DNA of 64,000 nucleotides. Source: Viscum album. Lineage: Eukaryota > Streptophyta > Magnoliopsida > Santalales > Viscaceae. This document shows, piece by piece, positions 27,236-38,821 of this stretch. The translations under genes and the position numbers were made by a program. Where the stretch lies: positions 953,413,033-953,477,032 of the forward strand of contig OY728145.1 of NCBI GenBank assembly GCA_963277665.1. Reading direction: 5' to 3'. Numbering within the stretch: position 1 is the stretch's first letter; each line of letters starts with the position of its first letter. Below the pieces are notes generated by a model. It saw only the letters and a program-made list of their open reading frames with translations, did not search any database and had not been told where the DNA came from.

Positions 27236-30200
27236 TTCCATTTCATAAAATATATATGGTTTTAGGTAACTAAATTAATATCAAACCATATAAATATATG
27301 TAATATACTAGTAATAATACATGAACATAGATTCATTTGAATTAAAATAGTTAGAGAAAGGGATAATATAAAACACTCGATTAGGGATGTTACATCTTCT
27401 TCATATAAATTCGTTTTTTTACACCAACATTATTCATAGGTTTTATTTAAGATCAAACAAAGGATTCAGGAATAATAGTATAGAATAATGGAAGATATTA
27501 TTTTATGCATTGATAAAATGGATTTTTTAATCTGTGATGAAGAGAGGATAATGGGTGTCCATGTATATGTGATGTGGGTGGAATAATAGTAATTTTTTAA
27601 TGAAAATGTTGTCACCAAGTTTTTCAAAAGTTAAAAGTATCATAAATATTTATTTGTATAAAATATAAAATAATGGATCAATATATGGCCATAAATGAGC
27701 TACTTTACATGTTATCGATCATTTTGTACCTTTATCATTTACTATAACCCCAAGGTAAACAAATTTTTACTTTAACCATTGTAATTATTTTTTTATATTT
27801 TACTATTAAGTATGGTAAATATTTAGGTTGAAATTATTATATAATATAAATTATACATATATAAAATATTTATTCAATTTTTCTGTGTATCATTCATAGA
27901 ATTTTACAAAACTTAATTTAAAATTAATCCCACCGATGTGAAGAGAAAGAAGGTTTCAAAAGAAAAAATGTTCAACAAATAAAAAAAATACATCCAAATT
28001 AAATATAGAAATTATTATAATGAAATAAATTTTATTAATAGATATATTATTGACCTAATTTTAATTTTAGTAACATACTAATCCATTTAATATGTTTTGG
28101 AAAATAATAACTAAAATGACAATTCTTAACAAAAACACTTATTTTAAGTAGTAATCAAAAAATATATCATCTATTGAAGTTATCAAAAATTCATCTAATG
28201 TTAATTTTCCCATTCTGATATAAAAATGTGTTTTTATTTTTTCATAAAAAATTAAAATTTTAATTATTTAATTTCAAATAAGTAGAAAAAAGGCATAGAA
28301 AATTTTTAGAATAATATATTGTTTAAGAGAACAGTTTATTGAATTAATATATCTTTTTTAGAGAACACAATAGTTGAATTATGAACATTTTTTCTAATAC
28401 ATAATATAAAAAATACATTATAATAATTATTCAAATGTTATTTCTTAAATTTTAGTGGTAATATTTCTTTTATGCATAAATAACATCTTTCATAAGATGA
28501 TTTCATTTCATTTAAAATGAATATTAAATTAATTTCTAATTGATTTGATAAAAAAATCATTTTATATAAATTTTTATATAATATATATTCATAATTTAGT
28601 TAGTCATATTAATAAATATCTTTAGATTTTCTAGGTGTTATATATCACATTAAATAACAATTTTTTGATAGTTTTCCATGATTCATTTAAAATTGGCATT
28701 GCATGAAACAAAATATATACTCAATGTTTTATGTGATGTGATATAATAATGGTGTTTTGAGTGACCAAAAATTTCAAAATGTCTATATTTATTTAAAAAA
28801 TATAAATTTTTCAAAAATATATGAGTGTTACAACTAATAAATATCTCTTTTAGAAAACCTAACACATTCTGGGATTGAACACTCCATATGAATTCACGTT
28901 CCTTCCAAGTCAAATCTATTAGTGGGGCTCCACGCCAAGTGAAATAAAATATAAATGTAAAATAATATCCATCAATAAAAATGAAATTTTAATTTTTTTC
29001 CATGTTATTAGGTTAATAATAAATAATAGGCCCCCTAATCATTAAGGCATCTATAGCGAATGACTAATGGGTCAAAATATGTACATGGAAATGAACCTAT
29101 CACTCACCGAACATGGAATTTGAAAAATTTACATTTAGGTGGTGGTTTCTAAGGACCTGTATTATATCTCTAAAGATATCACCATGATACTCCTCTAACT
29201 TATTGTAGATCATGGTTTTTTTATGAACACAAAATTGAACTGGTCTCAGATGTCACGAATTATGGAGTTCATGATCCCCATGATCATATTTGGTGTGTTT
29301 ATAAAACTGAATGAAAGAGTTATGATCTTGAAGATCTCATATCTAAGCCTGATGGGTTTTTATGGAATATATTTATCATTCACCTTCATCTTCTATTTTT
29401 TAAAAATAAATTCGATCATCAAAACCTATCTAGCGTGCTTCAGCTAATCAAATAGATCCTTCATCCTTAGAAGAAAGTAACAGTTACTGACATCCACCTA
29501 TTTTAGCCCCCAATGGTCCCCCAAAAACCTCATAATTTTGTATACCATCAAGTAGTACAAAACTATATCATCCCAAGTAGTCATAGTGGTTAAAAACACC
29601 TCTTTGTAATATCATCCAACAGAAACCCCACCTAGGGAAAATCAGTTTTCCCTACTTGTAAGGATCCATTGAATTTTTAGATATACTAGGTAAAAATATT
29701 ATACAAAAATGACAACACATCAAGGTAAAGTATTATAACATCATATAATGTCATTTTTATAAATATATTCTATTTAAATCCATTCCAAATATGATAAATG
29801 AGGATCCACTTGCGAACCACCCATTTGATAGCCCTACTCATGAACGAACACAACTCATTGACCATCTACATAAGTAAAAAATCATACCCTCTAGAAGTTG
29901 TAAAATATTTTAAGAATGAAAAACATCCAATAAATGCCAATTGAATAATTATATAGATGTATCTAATGAATAAATAAATCTATAACTGTGTTTTTCAACC
30001 ACATTGACTATCCATATTAAATGGTAGAATAATCAATGATTCTAAAACATCAATCAGTGTATATAAAAACTAGGGAATCAAGAATACACTCCAATTCCAA
30101 TAACATGTTACAACCCATGGTAGGATAAATACCCATGTGTCATATTCTTGAATAAATTAAGTATGAAACTATGGTAGATGATAAAATTGTCATACCTCAA

Positions 30201-31010
30201 GAAACCATTGTATATACTGGTATTTCCCCTTCAATCACAAGCATATATTCATAATCATATCATAATCACATATGTTGTTTTCCACCATGATAAATCCCTA
30301 GCCTAGGTACATGTTTATGGTTATTATCATGATGTTACCCCCTAGATGAACCATTCGTCTTTAGCTTCATAACATAATGTAGTGGGAAATATTGTTTAAA
30401 TTGCATTAAAGAAAATTTCTTCTACTAATAAAAATGGGTTTAATGACCAATATATAACAAGAAACCCTCTATGGTTAGACAATAATTCTAGCAGTGGCCA
30501 TGTCTTATACATACAATACATTAAAAATGAATTATGCTAATTTTTTATTAGAATCCTATAACCCTATAAGGATGTAAATGGATGTTCAGTGTTCGGTTCC
30601 CTGTTAGTTAACAACCAGAATACCTAAACGTCAACTACCCATTGGTAGAAGCTTTACACCTATAGACACATGGGAGGCCACTCTCATAAGGACTAACTAG
30701 TAGTTGGAGAAACTATTCGATAACATATACCTTCTTCTATACCACCAGTTATATAAAAATCACAAATAGGTTGATTGTATACCTGTTAAATTGGTGTAAA
30801 TCCTCCAATAATTTTCACGATTTTGAGTCCCCATTAAGAAATATACCATCGGAAATGTGAAGGATGTCCATAAACATGATCCCAAGATCATAAAAACTAA
30901 AACTCTCCCACTAAATACAAGTAAAATCTTTCCACATTGATTCCTTCAGCATGAATAAATAAAATTAAAAATGTAACTGCTATTGAATGAATATACACCA
31001 AAAATATCCC
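27236..31010. other. Gene-free AT-rich stretch
   Basis: No recognisable gene or RNA. The part to about 28.9 kb is very AT-rich and may be the outer, U3-side part of the inverted LTR remnant, but I could not align it convincingly. From about 29.0 kb base composition is more balanced. Open frames here (27 kb, 28683-28913, 29223-29447) lack domains. Confidence 0.45.
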
Positions 31011-31899
31011 TTCATGTGGTCACTAATATAAATATATTGCTTCTAATGATTTCATCAGGGTGCGCGCATCCGTCTATTTGAGGACGAACAATTGTTGCCC
31101 CGCATTCCTGCTTTCCAAAGCCAGGCAGAATCCATTCCGCATATAGGGACGTTTTCTCCTTGATCGAAACTGAATAATGGGATGTCGGTTCTTCCTTCCA
31201 TGGATTCTTCCTCAAAACTCGACACCTAGTCTGGGTCACCCTTAAATATTAAGTCGTGGTTCATGAATCTCATTCCTGGTGCCATATCATTGTGGACACT
31301 GGTTAATTACACTACATCTGTCTGGAAATTTCATGGGGTCATGACATGGTTGAAACCTTTGGTCAGAGTAGACGAAAATGTCAAGAATTTTTGGGCATGT
31401 CTGGATTCATGGAAATTGGGGGTCCTGTATTCTTCCACATAAGATGACATCTCTAGGGTAAATAACTCGAGGCATCCCACATTGAATGTGGGGAATCAGA
31501 TTCTATAGGCATGTATCTAAGGTTTTCCTCATCTTTTTATGTCTAACACTGGGTATGCCAGAATTTTAACATCTAGTAGAGACATCTACACCAAATAAGT
31601 GTCTTCGAGGCTTTACTAATGCATCTCATGTTTATCAAGATGAAGGTCACGAGTCTAATGTCATGTAGAGATGGAATAATGGTTATTAGAACGTCCCGTA
31701 CAGACGAATCAGATTGGCACATCCCTAGGAGGGAACACCTGAAACATTTACCCCATGGATGGATCATAACACTCGATAAGAGCATACCCAAGATGGTGTG
31801 TCCCATAAAGAGAAGATTTCACACCGTGAAGGCAGATTTGGGTACCACTGAGGGCAGATCTAGGATTGTGCACACCAAAATAGGGTAACACCAAGGATT
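31011..31899. other. Gene-free stretch of more balanced base composition
   Basis: GC content rises here relative to the left flank. Open frames of 75-89 codons occur on both strands (31012-31239 minus, 31619-31888 plus) but show no domain I recognise. It leads into the degenerate start of the 112-bp array and may belong to the same old element. Confidence 0.4.
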
Positions 31900-32650
31900 A
31901 ACATTGACTGGGATTGAACCTCATGGAGGTTTCTTATGTGAACTATATAGATGACACGGATCAAAACCCACATATTTTGAAGGGGTGATGAATCGGGGTG
32001 TACCCAAAAGACAACAACCAGGAGACATGATAGGGCTTATGCGTGAATTGCGTCCCAAGTACTACTAAGAGAAGTGAGGAGGTGGATGACATAATCCCAC
32101 CGGGATGTGGCAGCCCAGGTGAGAATCTGGATGGATGATGGAGAGTTGAATGGAGTAGAGGGGGAATGATATGGGACTATCATGAAGGTGATGATAGTGT
32201 TGGTTTTGAGCCTCTAAGAGACTTCTTATGTATCCCTATGGAAGGGAATCAAAGTCCGCGTAGTTTGATGGGACGAAGCGACACCTGAGGAGGTGGCCCA
32301 TGAGAATGGACATAAGGATGGGACCTGGAAGAAGTAGATCCTCCGAGATGGGGTGTGATATTCCCAGAAAACATGGAATTGAGCGATAGATCAGGATGAG
32401 ACATGGGTGCTGGGATTAAACAAAATGGAGGCTTCCTACTTATCCCCGTAGCTGGAAACCAATGTCTATATATTTCATCTAAAAACAGCTTACCATCAAT
32501 TGGGGACTTCAACAGATTGCTGATGAATGAGTTTTAAAATGGCTTACCGCTAAATGGGGGAACAACGACTTACTGCTGATTGAGGTCCATGGTTTAACAT
32601 CATACAGGATGGGGGTGAACTGATATAGAGGTGGTAGGAATCAATGGGGT
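31900..32650 (+). repeat. Degenerate leading units of the 112-bp array
   Basis: Phrases of the 112-bp unit appear at irregular spacing: GGATTGAACCTCATGGAGG near 31912, TTGAGCCTCTAAGAGACTTC near 32204, GGGATTAAACAAAATGGAGG near 32412. They are more diverged than the regular array that follows. Confidence 0.6.
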
Positions 32651-34235
32651 GTCGGGATTGAACCTCGGGGAAGGTTCCTACATACCCCTCCTTGTAATGG
32701 ATCAAAGACCACGTAGTTTAGGTGGTGGGAACTTACCTTAAGGTGGTTATAACCAATGGGGGTGTTGGCCTTGAACCTCTGGGAGGCTTCTTACGTACCT
32801 TTCCTTGTCAAGGATCAAAGACCACATAGTTCATGTGGTGGGCACTGACATGAAGGTTGTCAGAACCAATGAGGTGTTGGGATTGAACCTCAAGGAGGCT
32901 TCCTATATACCTCTCTTTGTTAAGGATCAAAGACCACTTAGTTAATGTGGTGGGAACCGACAAGAAGGTGGTCGAAACCAATGGGGTGTTGGGCCTGAAC
33001 CTCAGAGAGGCTTCCTATATACCTCACCTTGGAAAGGATCAAAGACCACATAGTTCATGTTGTGGGAACCGACATGAAGGTGGTCGGAACCAATGGGGTG
33101 TTGGGCATCAACCTTTACAAGGCTTCCTATGTACCTAGCCTTGTCAAGAATAAAAGACCACATAGTTCATGTGTTGGGAACCGACGTGAAGGTGTTCAGA
33201 ACCAATGGGGTGTTGGGCTTGAACCTCAGGGAGGCTTCCTACTTACCTCACCTTGGAAAGGATTAAAGACCATGTATTTCATGTGGTGGAAACCGACGTG
33301 AAGGTGGTTGGAACCAATGAGGTGCTGGGCTTGATCCTCAGTGAGTCTTCTTACGCACCTTTCCTTGGAAAGGATTAAATACCACATAGTACATGTGGTG
33401 GGAACCGAGGTGAAGGTGTTCAGAACAAATGGGGTGTTGGTCTTGAACCTCAGGGAGACTTCTTACGTACCTTGCCTTGGAAAGGATCAAATTCCATGTA
33501 GTTCATGTGGTGGGAACTGACGTGAAGGTGGACAGAACCAATGGGGTGTTGGTCTTGGACCTCAGGGGGGATTCCTACACACCTCACCCTTGAAAGGATC
33601 AAAGACCACATAGTTCATGTGGTGGGAACTGACGTGAAGGTGGTCAGAACCATTGGAGTTTGGGGCTTGCACCTCAGAGAGGCTACCTACATACCTCGCC
33701 TTGGAAATGATCAAAGACCATGCTGTTCATGTGGTGGGAACCAATGTGAAGATGGTCAGAAACAACGGGGTGTTGGGCTTGAACCTCAGGGAGGCTTCCT
33801 ACGTACCTCACCTTGGCAAGGATCAAATACCACATAGTTCATGTGGTGGGAACCGACATGAAGGTCGTGAGAACCAATGGGATGTTGGGCTTGAACCATA
33901 GGGAGGCTTCCAACGTTCCTCACCTTGGCCAGGATCAAAGACCACGTAGTTCATGTGGTGGGAGCAGACGTGAAGGTGTTTAGAACCAATGAGGTGATTG
34001 TCTTGAACATCAAGGCGGATTATTAAGAACCTCACATTTTCAAGGATCAAAGACCACGTAGTTCAGGTATGTTTGTGGTGCTTACACTCTAGGCTGACTG
34101 GGATGTTCGTGAACAGATGTGAAGATGTTCGGAATGACTGGGTGTTGGGATTGAACCTCAGGAAGGCTTTCTACATATCTCACCTTGGAAAGGATCAAAG
34201 ACATCATAGTTTAGGTGTTGGTCTGGGGAATACAC
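32651..34235 (+). repeat. 112-bp tandem repeat array
   Basis: The anchor ATCAAAGACCAC and its variants start at 32701, 32814, 32926, 33038, 33150, 33262, 33374, 33486, 33598, 33710, 33822, 33934 and 34046: steps of 113 and then eleven of exactly 112 bp. A last unit at 34194 follows an insertion of 36 bp. Consensus parts include GTTCATGTGGTGGGAACC, ACGTGAAGGTGGTCAGAACC, GGGGTGTTGGGCTTGAACC and CAGGGAGGCTTCCTAC. Units differ from each other by point changes of perhaps 10-15 percent. Open frames inside are a by-product, as 112 is not a multiple of three. Confidence 0.95.
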
Positions 34236-34349
34236 TCTGGGAAAACCCTAGAGGATTTTTTGTTGGTATTTACTACTATAAGCCTATGTGGGTCGTCCTC
34301 AGTGTGAGAAACAAGTGGCAGCAAGGACCTGATGATAACAGTGCAAAGG

Positions 34350-35215
34350 AGCGTCCATGATGGGTGGTGAATGGAGCTTATACAGGGAAGCTGCTCGGGT
34401 TCCGCTTTAGAGCGAAAATGGTGGATGGGGATTATGCAAGGAAGCTTCCCGGGTTCTACTATGAACTGGCAATGGTGGATGGGGCTTACGCGAGGAAGCT
34501 GACAGGGTGCCGCTATGGAGAGCCAATGGTGTATGGGGATTATGCAAGGAAGATGCACGGGTGCCACTATGGAGTGGAAATGGGGGATGGGGATTACACG
34601 AGGATGCTACCTAGGTGCCACTATGGAGTGGCAATAGTGAATGTGGCTTACACAGGAAAGTAGCCCGGGTGCCGCTATGAAGCAACAATGGTGGATAGGG
34701 ATTATGCAAGGAAGCTGTCTGGGTGCCACTATGAAGTGGCAATGGTGGATGGGGATTACGTGAGAATGCTTATCGGGTGCCGCTATGGAGTGGAAATGGT
34801 GAATGGGGCTTACACAAGGAAGCTGCCTGGGTGCCACAATGGAGCGGCAGTGGTGGATGGGGATTATGTGAGGATGTTTCCTGGGTGCCCCTATAGAGCA
34901 GAAATAGTTAATGGGGCTTACCCAAGGAAGCTTCTCAGGTGACTCAATAGAGTGTCAGTGGTGAATGGGGCTTACATGAGAATATTACTGGGGTGCCACT
35001 ATAGAGCGGCAAGGGTGGATGGGGCTTAGGTGAGGAAACTTCCTGGGTGCCGCTATGGAGCGACAATTGTGGGTGGGTCTTATGCTAGGAAGCTGCCCAT
35101 GTGCCTTTATGTAGTGGAAATGGTGAATGGGGGTTATTAATTGAAGCATCTCGGGTGCCTCTATGGAGCGGAAATAGTGGGTGGGGTCTATGCAAGGAAG
35201 CTACTCGTAATGTCT
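34350..35215 (+). repeat. 54-bp tandem repeat array
   Basis: The anchor AATGG (variants AATAG, AGTGG, AAGGG) starts at 34417 and every 54 bp to 35173, fifteen units with no length change. One earlier unit is partial. Consensus pieces: GGTGCCGCTATGGAG, GGTGGATGGGGATTATG, CAAGGAAGCTGCCCGG. Because 54 is divisible by three, each strand stays open for several units (an 18-residue period, MVDGDYARKL-like on plus), with stops at 34661 and after 34942. I do not recognise the peptide and regard the array as non-coding by default. Confidence 0.95.
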
Positions 35216-35716
35216 TCCTCACGTCTGGCCAGGAGGGAATCCAAACCCAATGGTGGGTTGAGGGCTTCGCCTTTGCGCTAGTTCACAAGAGGTATAATTC
35301 CAAGGGCGTTGGAATCATTCTGAACAAAGGGAGATGAAATGTGTGAATCACATGCCCAACATTCAGAATGCAATGGGGGTGATGTGGCGATGTAGGATAA
35401 CTGTTGACTGTTTTCAAAACAAGGCATCAATATCACGTTATCCTGAAATGGGGAAAATAAAATGAGGGTTGATTGCTGACCGTGTTCGAAACACAAGACC
35501 TGACATGAATCTTTGGCCAATGACTTACGGGGAATTAGCCTAGGATGGTAGGTGAGCTGATGCAGCATGAGACTAGGCCATTAGGGGGTCCCTTTATACA
35601 TGGAAGTGGATAAGTTCCAAATGAAGGACACGCAAAGAGTGAGGTAGAGTGGTGGAATGTTTGATTAGATTCCAATGCTCCTGAAGTTATGATACTATGA
35701 CCATGGAATAATGAAT
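35216..35716. other. Gene-free stretch between the 54-bp array and the CACTA flank
   Basis: No repeat or gene recognised. The 96-codon minus frame at 35278-35568 has no domain. Confidence 0.4.
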
Positions 35717-35813
35717 CTTATGCTTGGCACATGAGGCATCTCTTATTTAGAACCAGAGGCATCCTATTATTGAATGATAGGGCATGCTATAGTTTATAGT
35801 CATGTAGAGAGGA
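35717..35813 (+). repeat. Flanking direct repeat, left copy
   Basis: It begins TCTTATGCTTGG and ends CTATAGTTTATAGTCATG followed by TAGAGAGGA, and recurs at 56057-56154 beyond the CACTA element. The last 27 bases are identical in the two copies and the middle is diverged. Confidence 0.85.
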
Positions 35814-35815
35814 CT

Positions 35816-35840
35816 CACCAATGCAGAAAATTCTATTTAC
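35816..35840 (+). repeat. CACTA terminal inverted repeat, left
   Basis: CACCAATGCAGAAAAT then TCTATTTAC. It has two changes from a CACTAGTGCAGAAAAT-type terminus. Confidence 0.85.
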
Positions 35841-35850
35841 ATCACCATTT

Positions 35851-36345
35851 TTTATGTCGGTTATATATAACCAACGTGATAATCTATGAAATGTGGTTTT
35901 TTTTACGTCATTTATTTGATAACCGACGTAAAAAATGTGGTGATTAAAGTTTTAACGTCGGTTATTTTAATAACCGACCTTAAAAATCGCGTGCGTTCAT
36001 TTTTTATGTTAGTTAATTTATATCCGATGTAATAAAGCCAAGGCCCGGTGTTTTTTATGCAGGTTATAAAATAACCGATGTAAAAAAAGCGGCTTTGAGG
36101 CCTTTTTGACGTCTGTTATTTGACAACCAACGTAACAAAACAACCCGCAGAATTTTTTTCGTCGGTTATTCTATAACCGACGTAAAAAACCAACACGTGA
36201 ATTTTTCTATGACGATTATAAAATAACCGACATAAAAAATCCATATCCGATGCATTTATAAAGTCAGTTATTATAATAAACGATGTTATAAATTTAGAAA
36301 AATGGTTTATAACATCGGTTATTAAATAACCAACGTTATAAAACA
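35851..36345. repeat. Left subterminal palindrome array of the CACTA element
   Basis: About ten imperfect palindromes of the form ACGTCGGTTAT-TTA-ATAACCGACGT, spaced about 51 bp, with spacers that mostly begin AAAAAA. Such subterminal motifs are where CACTA-encoded proteins bind in studied elements. Confidence 0.93.
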
Positions 36346-37169
36346 TTTAAAAAATTAACACGCCCCGATGATTGTCATTTATGATTTTTCGATCAACAGT
36401 CTGGTGACTCATATCTCTCGTGCGGTAAACCCTAATCGACTCGTCGATCTCGTTGCATTAAACTCGTTTTTCCATCATCATTTATCATATTTACTCTCCT
36501 CAGATCTATCATCTCAACTCGCAACACCCAGGTAAGCCTCCCACAACATTATTTTGTTCGTTTTTTTTTCGGATAGTCTATATTTACATTTCGCGATTTT
36601 TTTGTTTAAATTAGGTAAGATTCTTCGGTTTCAAACCCTCTTACCTCTTTTTTCCATCATCATCTTATTTATTATCCCCATATCTATTAGATCGACTCCC
36701 AATATTCACGTAAGCCTCACCTACTTCTATTTAGTTTTTTTTGTTTCGTGAATACCCGACATTAATGGTAATTTTTGTTGTCAATGAGAACTAATGATCT
36801 CATTCACCTATATTACTTCAATTTATCTGAAAACCATTTGATACACCCATTCTGTGTACCGGTGTGATTTAGTTTTTAAGTATATATATGGTTTTTCATG
36901 GTGAAATGTTTGTTTTGGATGCTTAGTTGTTTCTATTTTGGGTATCACTTTTTGTTGTTCCATAATCTATTTACGTCGCTTATTTTCGTGGACTATTATA
37001 AGTCTTAATATGCTATTAAAAACCGATTCATTGCACAATAAAGAATTTTAGACTAGTAGGAGATACAATTCATGGTTCTCATTTTGAATAATGGAATGAT
37101 ACCAAAACTAGTAGCTTGAGGTTAAAATCTCTAGATATGCCAAACCTAGTATCTTGAGGTTAAAATCCC
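36346..37169 (+). other. CACTA 5' leader region with candidate splice donor
   Basis: No open frame. A pyrimidine-rich stretch (36450-36530) ends in CAG|GTAAGC at 36531-36532, a good splice donor, and a similar phrase recurs near 36710 (CACGTAAGCCTCACC). I infer an untranslated first exon and the start of a leader intron of the transposase gene. Confidence 0.4.
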
Positions 37170-38435
37170 ATGGTTTTGGGGGGCTTTCAAGAGGGTTGGT
37201 GGTTGTCCATGGGGTTGGGGGCTCTCCAGGCTGTCCATGGAGGTGGGGGCAGTCCAGGGGTGGGGGGGTCCAAGGGGGTGGGAGGGATGTCCAAGGGGGT
37301 GGGTGGGGGGGGGGCCTTCCAATGGGGTGGGGGCCTGTCCAGCGGGTTTGGGGGGTTGTTCGGGTGGGTGGGGGTTGTCCAGAGGGTTAGGGGTCTAGGG
37401 GGGTGTCCAAGGGGGTAGGGGTGTGGTCGATGTTTAGGAGGGGTGGGGTGTGCTGTCTAGAGGGGTGGGGGTTGTCTAGGGGGTGGGGGTTGTCCAGAGG
37501 GTTGGAGGGTGTCCAAGGGGGTAGGGGGTGGGGAGTGGTGTCCAGGAGGGGTAGGGGTGTTGTCTAGAGGGGTGGGTGCTATCCAGGGGGTGTCCACGGG
37601 GGTAGGGGTGGTGTCCAATAGGGGTAGGGGGGCTGTCTAGAGGGGTGGGGGTTGTCCTGGGGTGGGGGCTGTGTAGAGGGTTGGGGGTGTCCAGGGGGGT
37701 GTCCAAGGGGGTGGGTGGGTGGGGGGGTGCTGTCCAAGGGGGAAGGGGCCTATCTAGAGGGTTTGGGGGGTTGTCCGGGGGGTGGGGGCTGTCCAGAGGG
37801 TTGGGAGTGTCTAGGGGGTGTCCAAGGGGTGGGTGGGTTTGGGTGGTTGTCCAAGGGGGTGGGGGCCTGTCCAGAGGGTTTTGGGGGTTGTGCGGGGGGG
37901 GGGGGGGGGGGGGGCTATCCAGAGGGTTGGGGGTGTCCAGGGGGTAGGGGTGGTGGTGGTATCCAGGAGGGGTGGGGGTGCAGTCTAGAGGGGTGGGGGT
38001 TGTCCAGGGGGTGTGGGGCTGTCCAAAGGGGGGGTGTCCAGGGGGGGTGTCCATGGGGGTAGGGGTGGGGGTGGTGTCCAGGAGGGGGGGTTCTGTCTAG
38101 AGGGGTGGGGTTGTCCAGGGGGTGGGGGCTGTCCGGGGGGTTGGTGGGTTTCCGGGGGGTGTCCGAGGGGGTATGGGGGTGGTGGTGTCCAGGAGGGGTG
38201 GGGGGTGCTATCTAGAGGGGTGGGGTGATGTCCAGGGGGTTGTCCAAGGGGGGTAGGGGGTGGGGGGTGGTGTCCAGGAGGGGTGGGGTGCTTTCTAGAG
38301 GGGTGGGGGTGTCCAGGAGGGGTGGGGGGCTGTCCAAGGGTGTGGTGGTGTCCATGGGGTGTCTAAGGGGGTGGGGGTGGTGTACAGGGGGTGTGGGCTG
38401 TCCAAGGGGGGGGTGTCCAAGGGGGTGGGTGATAA
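37170..38435 (+). repeat. G-rich minisatellite inside the CACTA 5' region
   Basis: About 1.25 kb of imperfect tandem units built from GTCCAGGGGGTGGGGG and AGAGGGTTGGGGGTGTCC words, with strong G/C strand asymmetry and a run of 21 G at 37894-37914. Long open frames on both strands (Gly-rich plus, Pro-rich minus, such as 37476-38054) are artefacts of low complexity. It lies upstream of the transposase start. Confidence 0.95.
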
Positions 38436-38821
38436 GTGTCAATTGGGATTGACTACTGCATCGTGGTTTCTGAGATTATGACATGATGATTGTGTCGTGA
38501 TGATTGGCTTTACATTGTGATTTTCTCCATCTGAATTTTTATTTTAAATTTGATTGGATTCTTAGGTTAACTCCATTTTCTCCAATTTTCTATCAACCAC
38601 TATAGGCCCCATGGTTTTCTTTGATTCAATGGAATTTAAAACTGTTATATCTAACTATATTTTGTTTTTAAAATAATATTCATGCATATTTTTTTAAATA
38701 CTCATAGATTTGTTTTATATTTCAAAATTGTTTTACATTCAAATTATGATTTTTTTCATATAAACATATATTTGTCTTATCTTAAAAATATATATATTTT
38801 TGATATTTGTTATCGGTAATA

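Noticed and set aside
27384..27394. Minus-strand TGTAACATCCC, tempting as the start of the inverted LTR
   Set aside because: By spacing from the first conserved motif the LTR should extend several hundred bases further, and no matching target duplication was found.
31012..31239. A 75-codon minus frame in GC-richer DNA as a possible gene fragment
   Set aside because: No domain recognised, no splice or start context, and the adjoining DNA is repeat-derived.
34211..34942. Repeat-protein frames on both strands of the 54-bp array as real genes
   Set aside because: The frames are interrupted by stops, have no start context and follow automatically from a period divisible by three. Kept only as a finding to test.
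35851..36345. Regular short palindromes with spacers, superficially like a CRISPR array
   Set aside because: Repeats are imperfect, spacers are near-identical rather than unique, the setting is a plant CACTA end, and no cas genes exist here.
37476..38054. A 192-codon Pro-rich open frame on minus and several Gly-rich frames on plus
   Set aside because: They lie wholly inside a G-rich minisatellite, occur on both strands and have no domain. Low complexity explains them.
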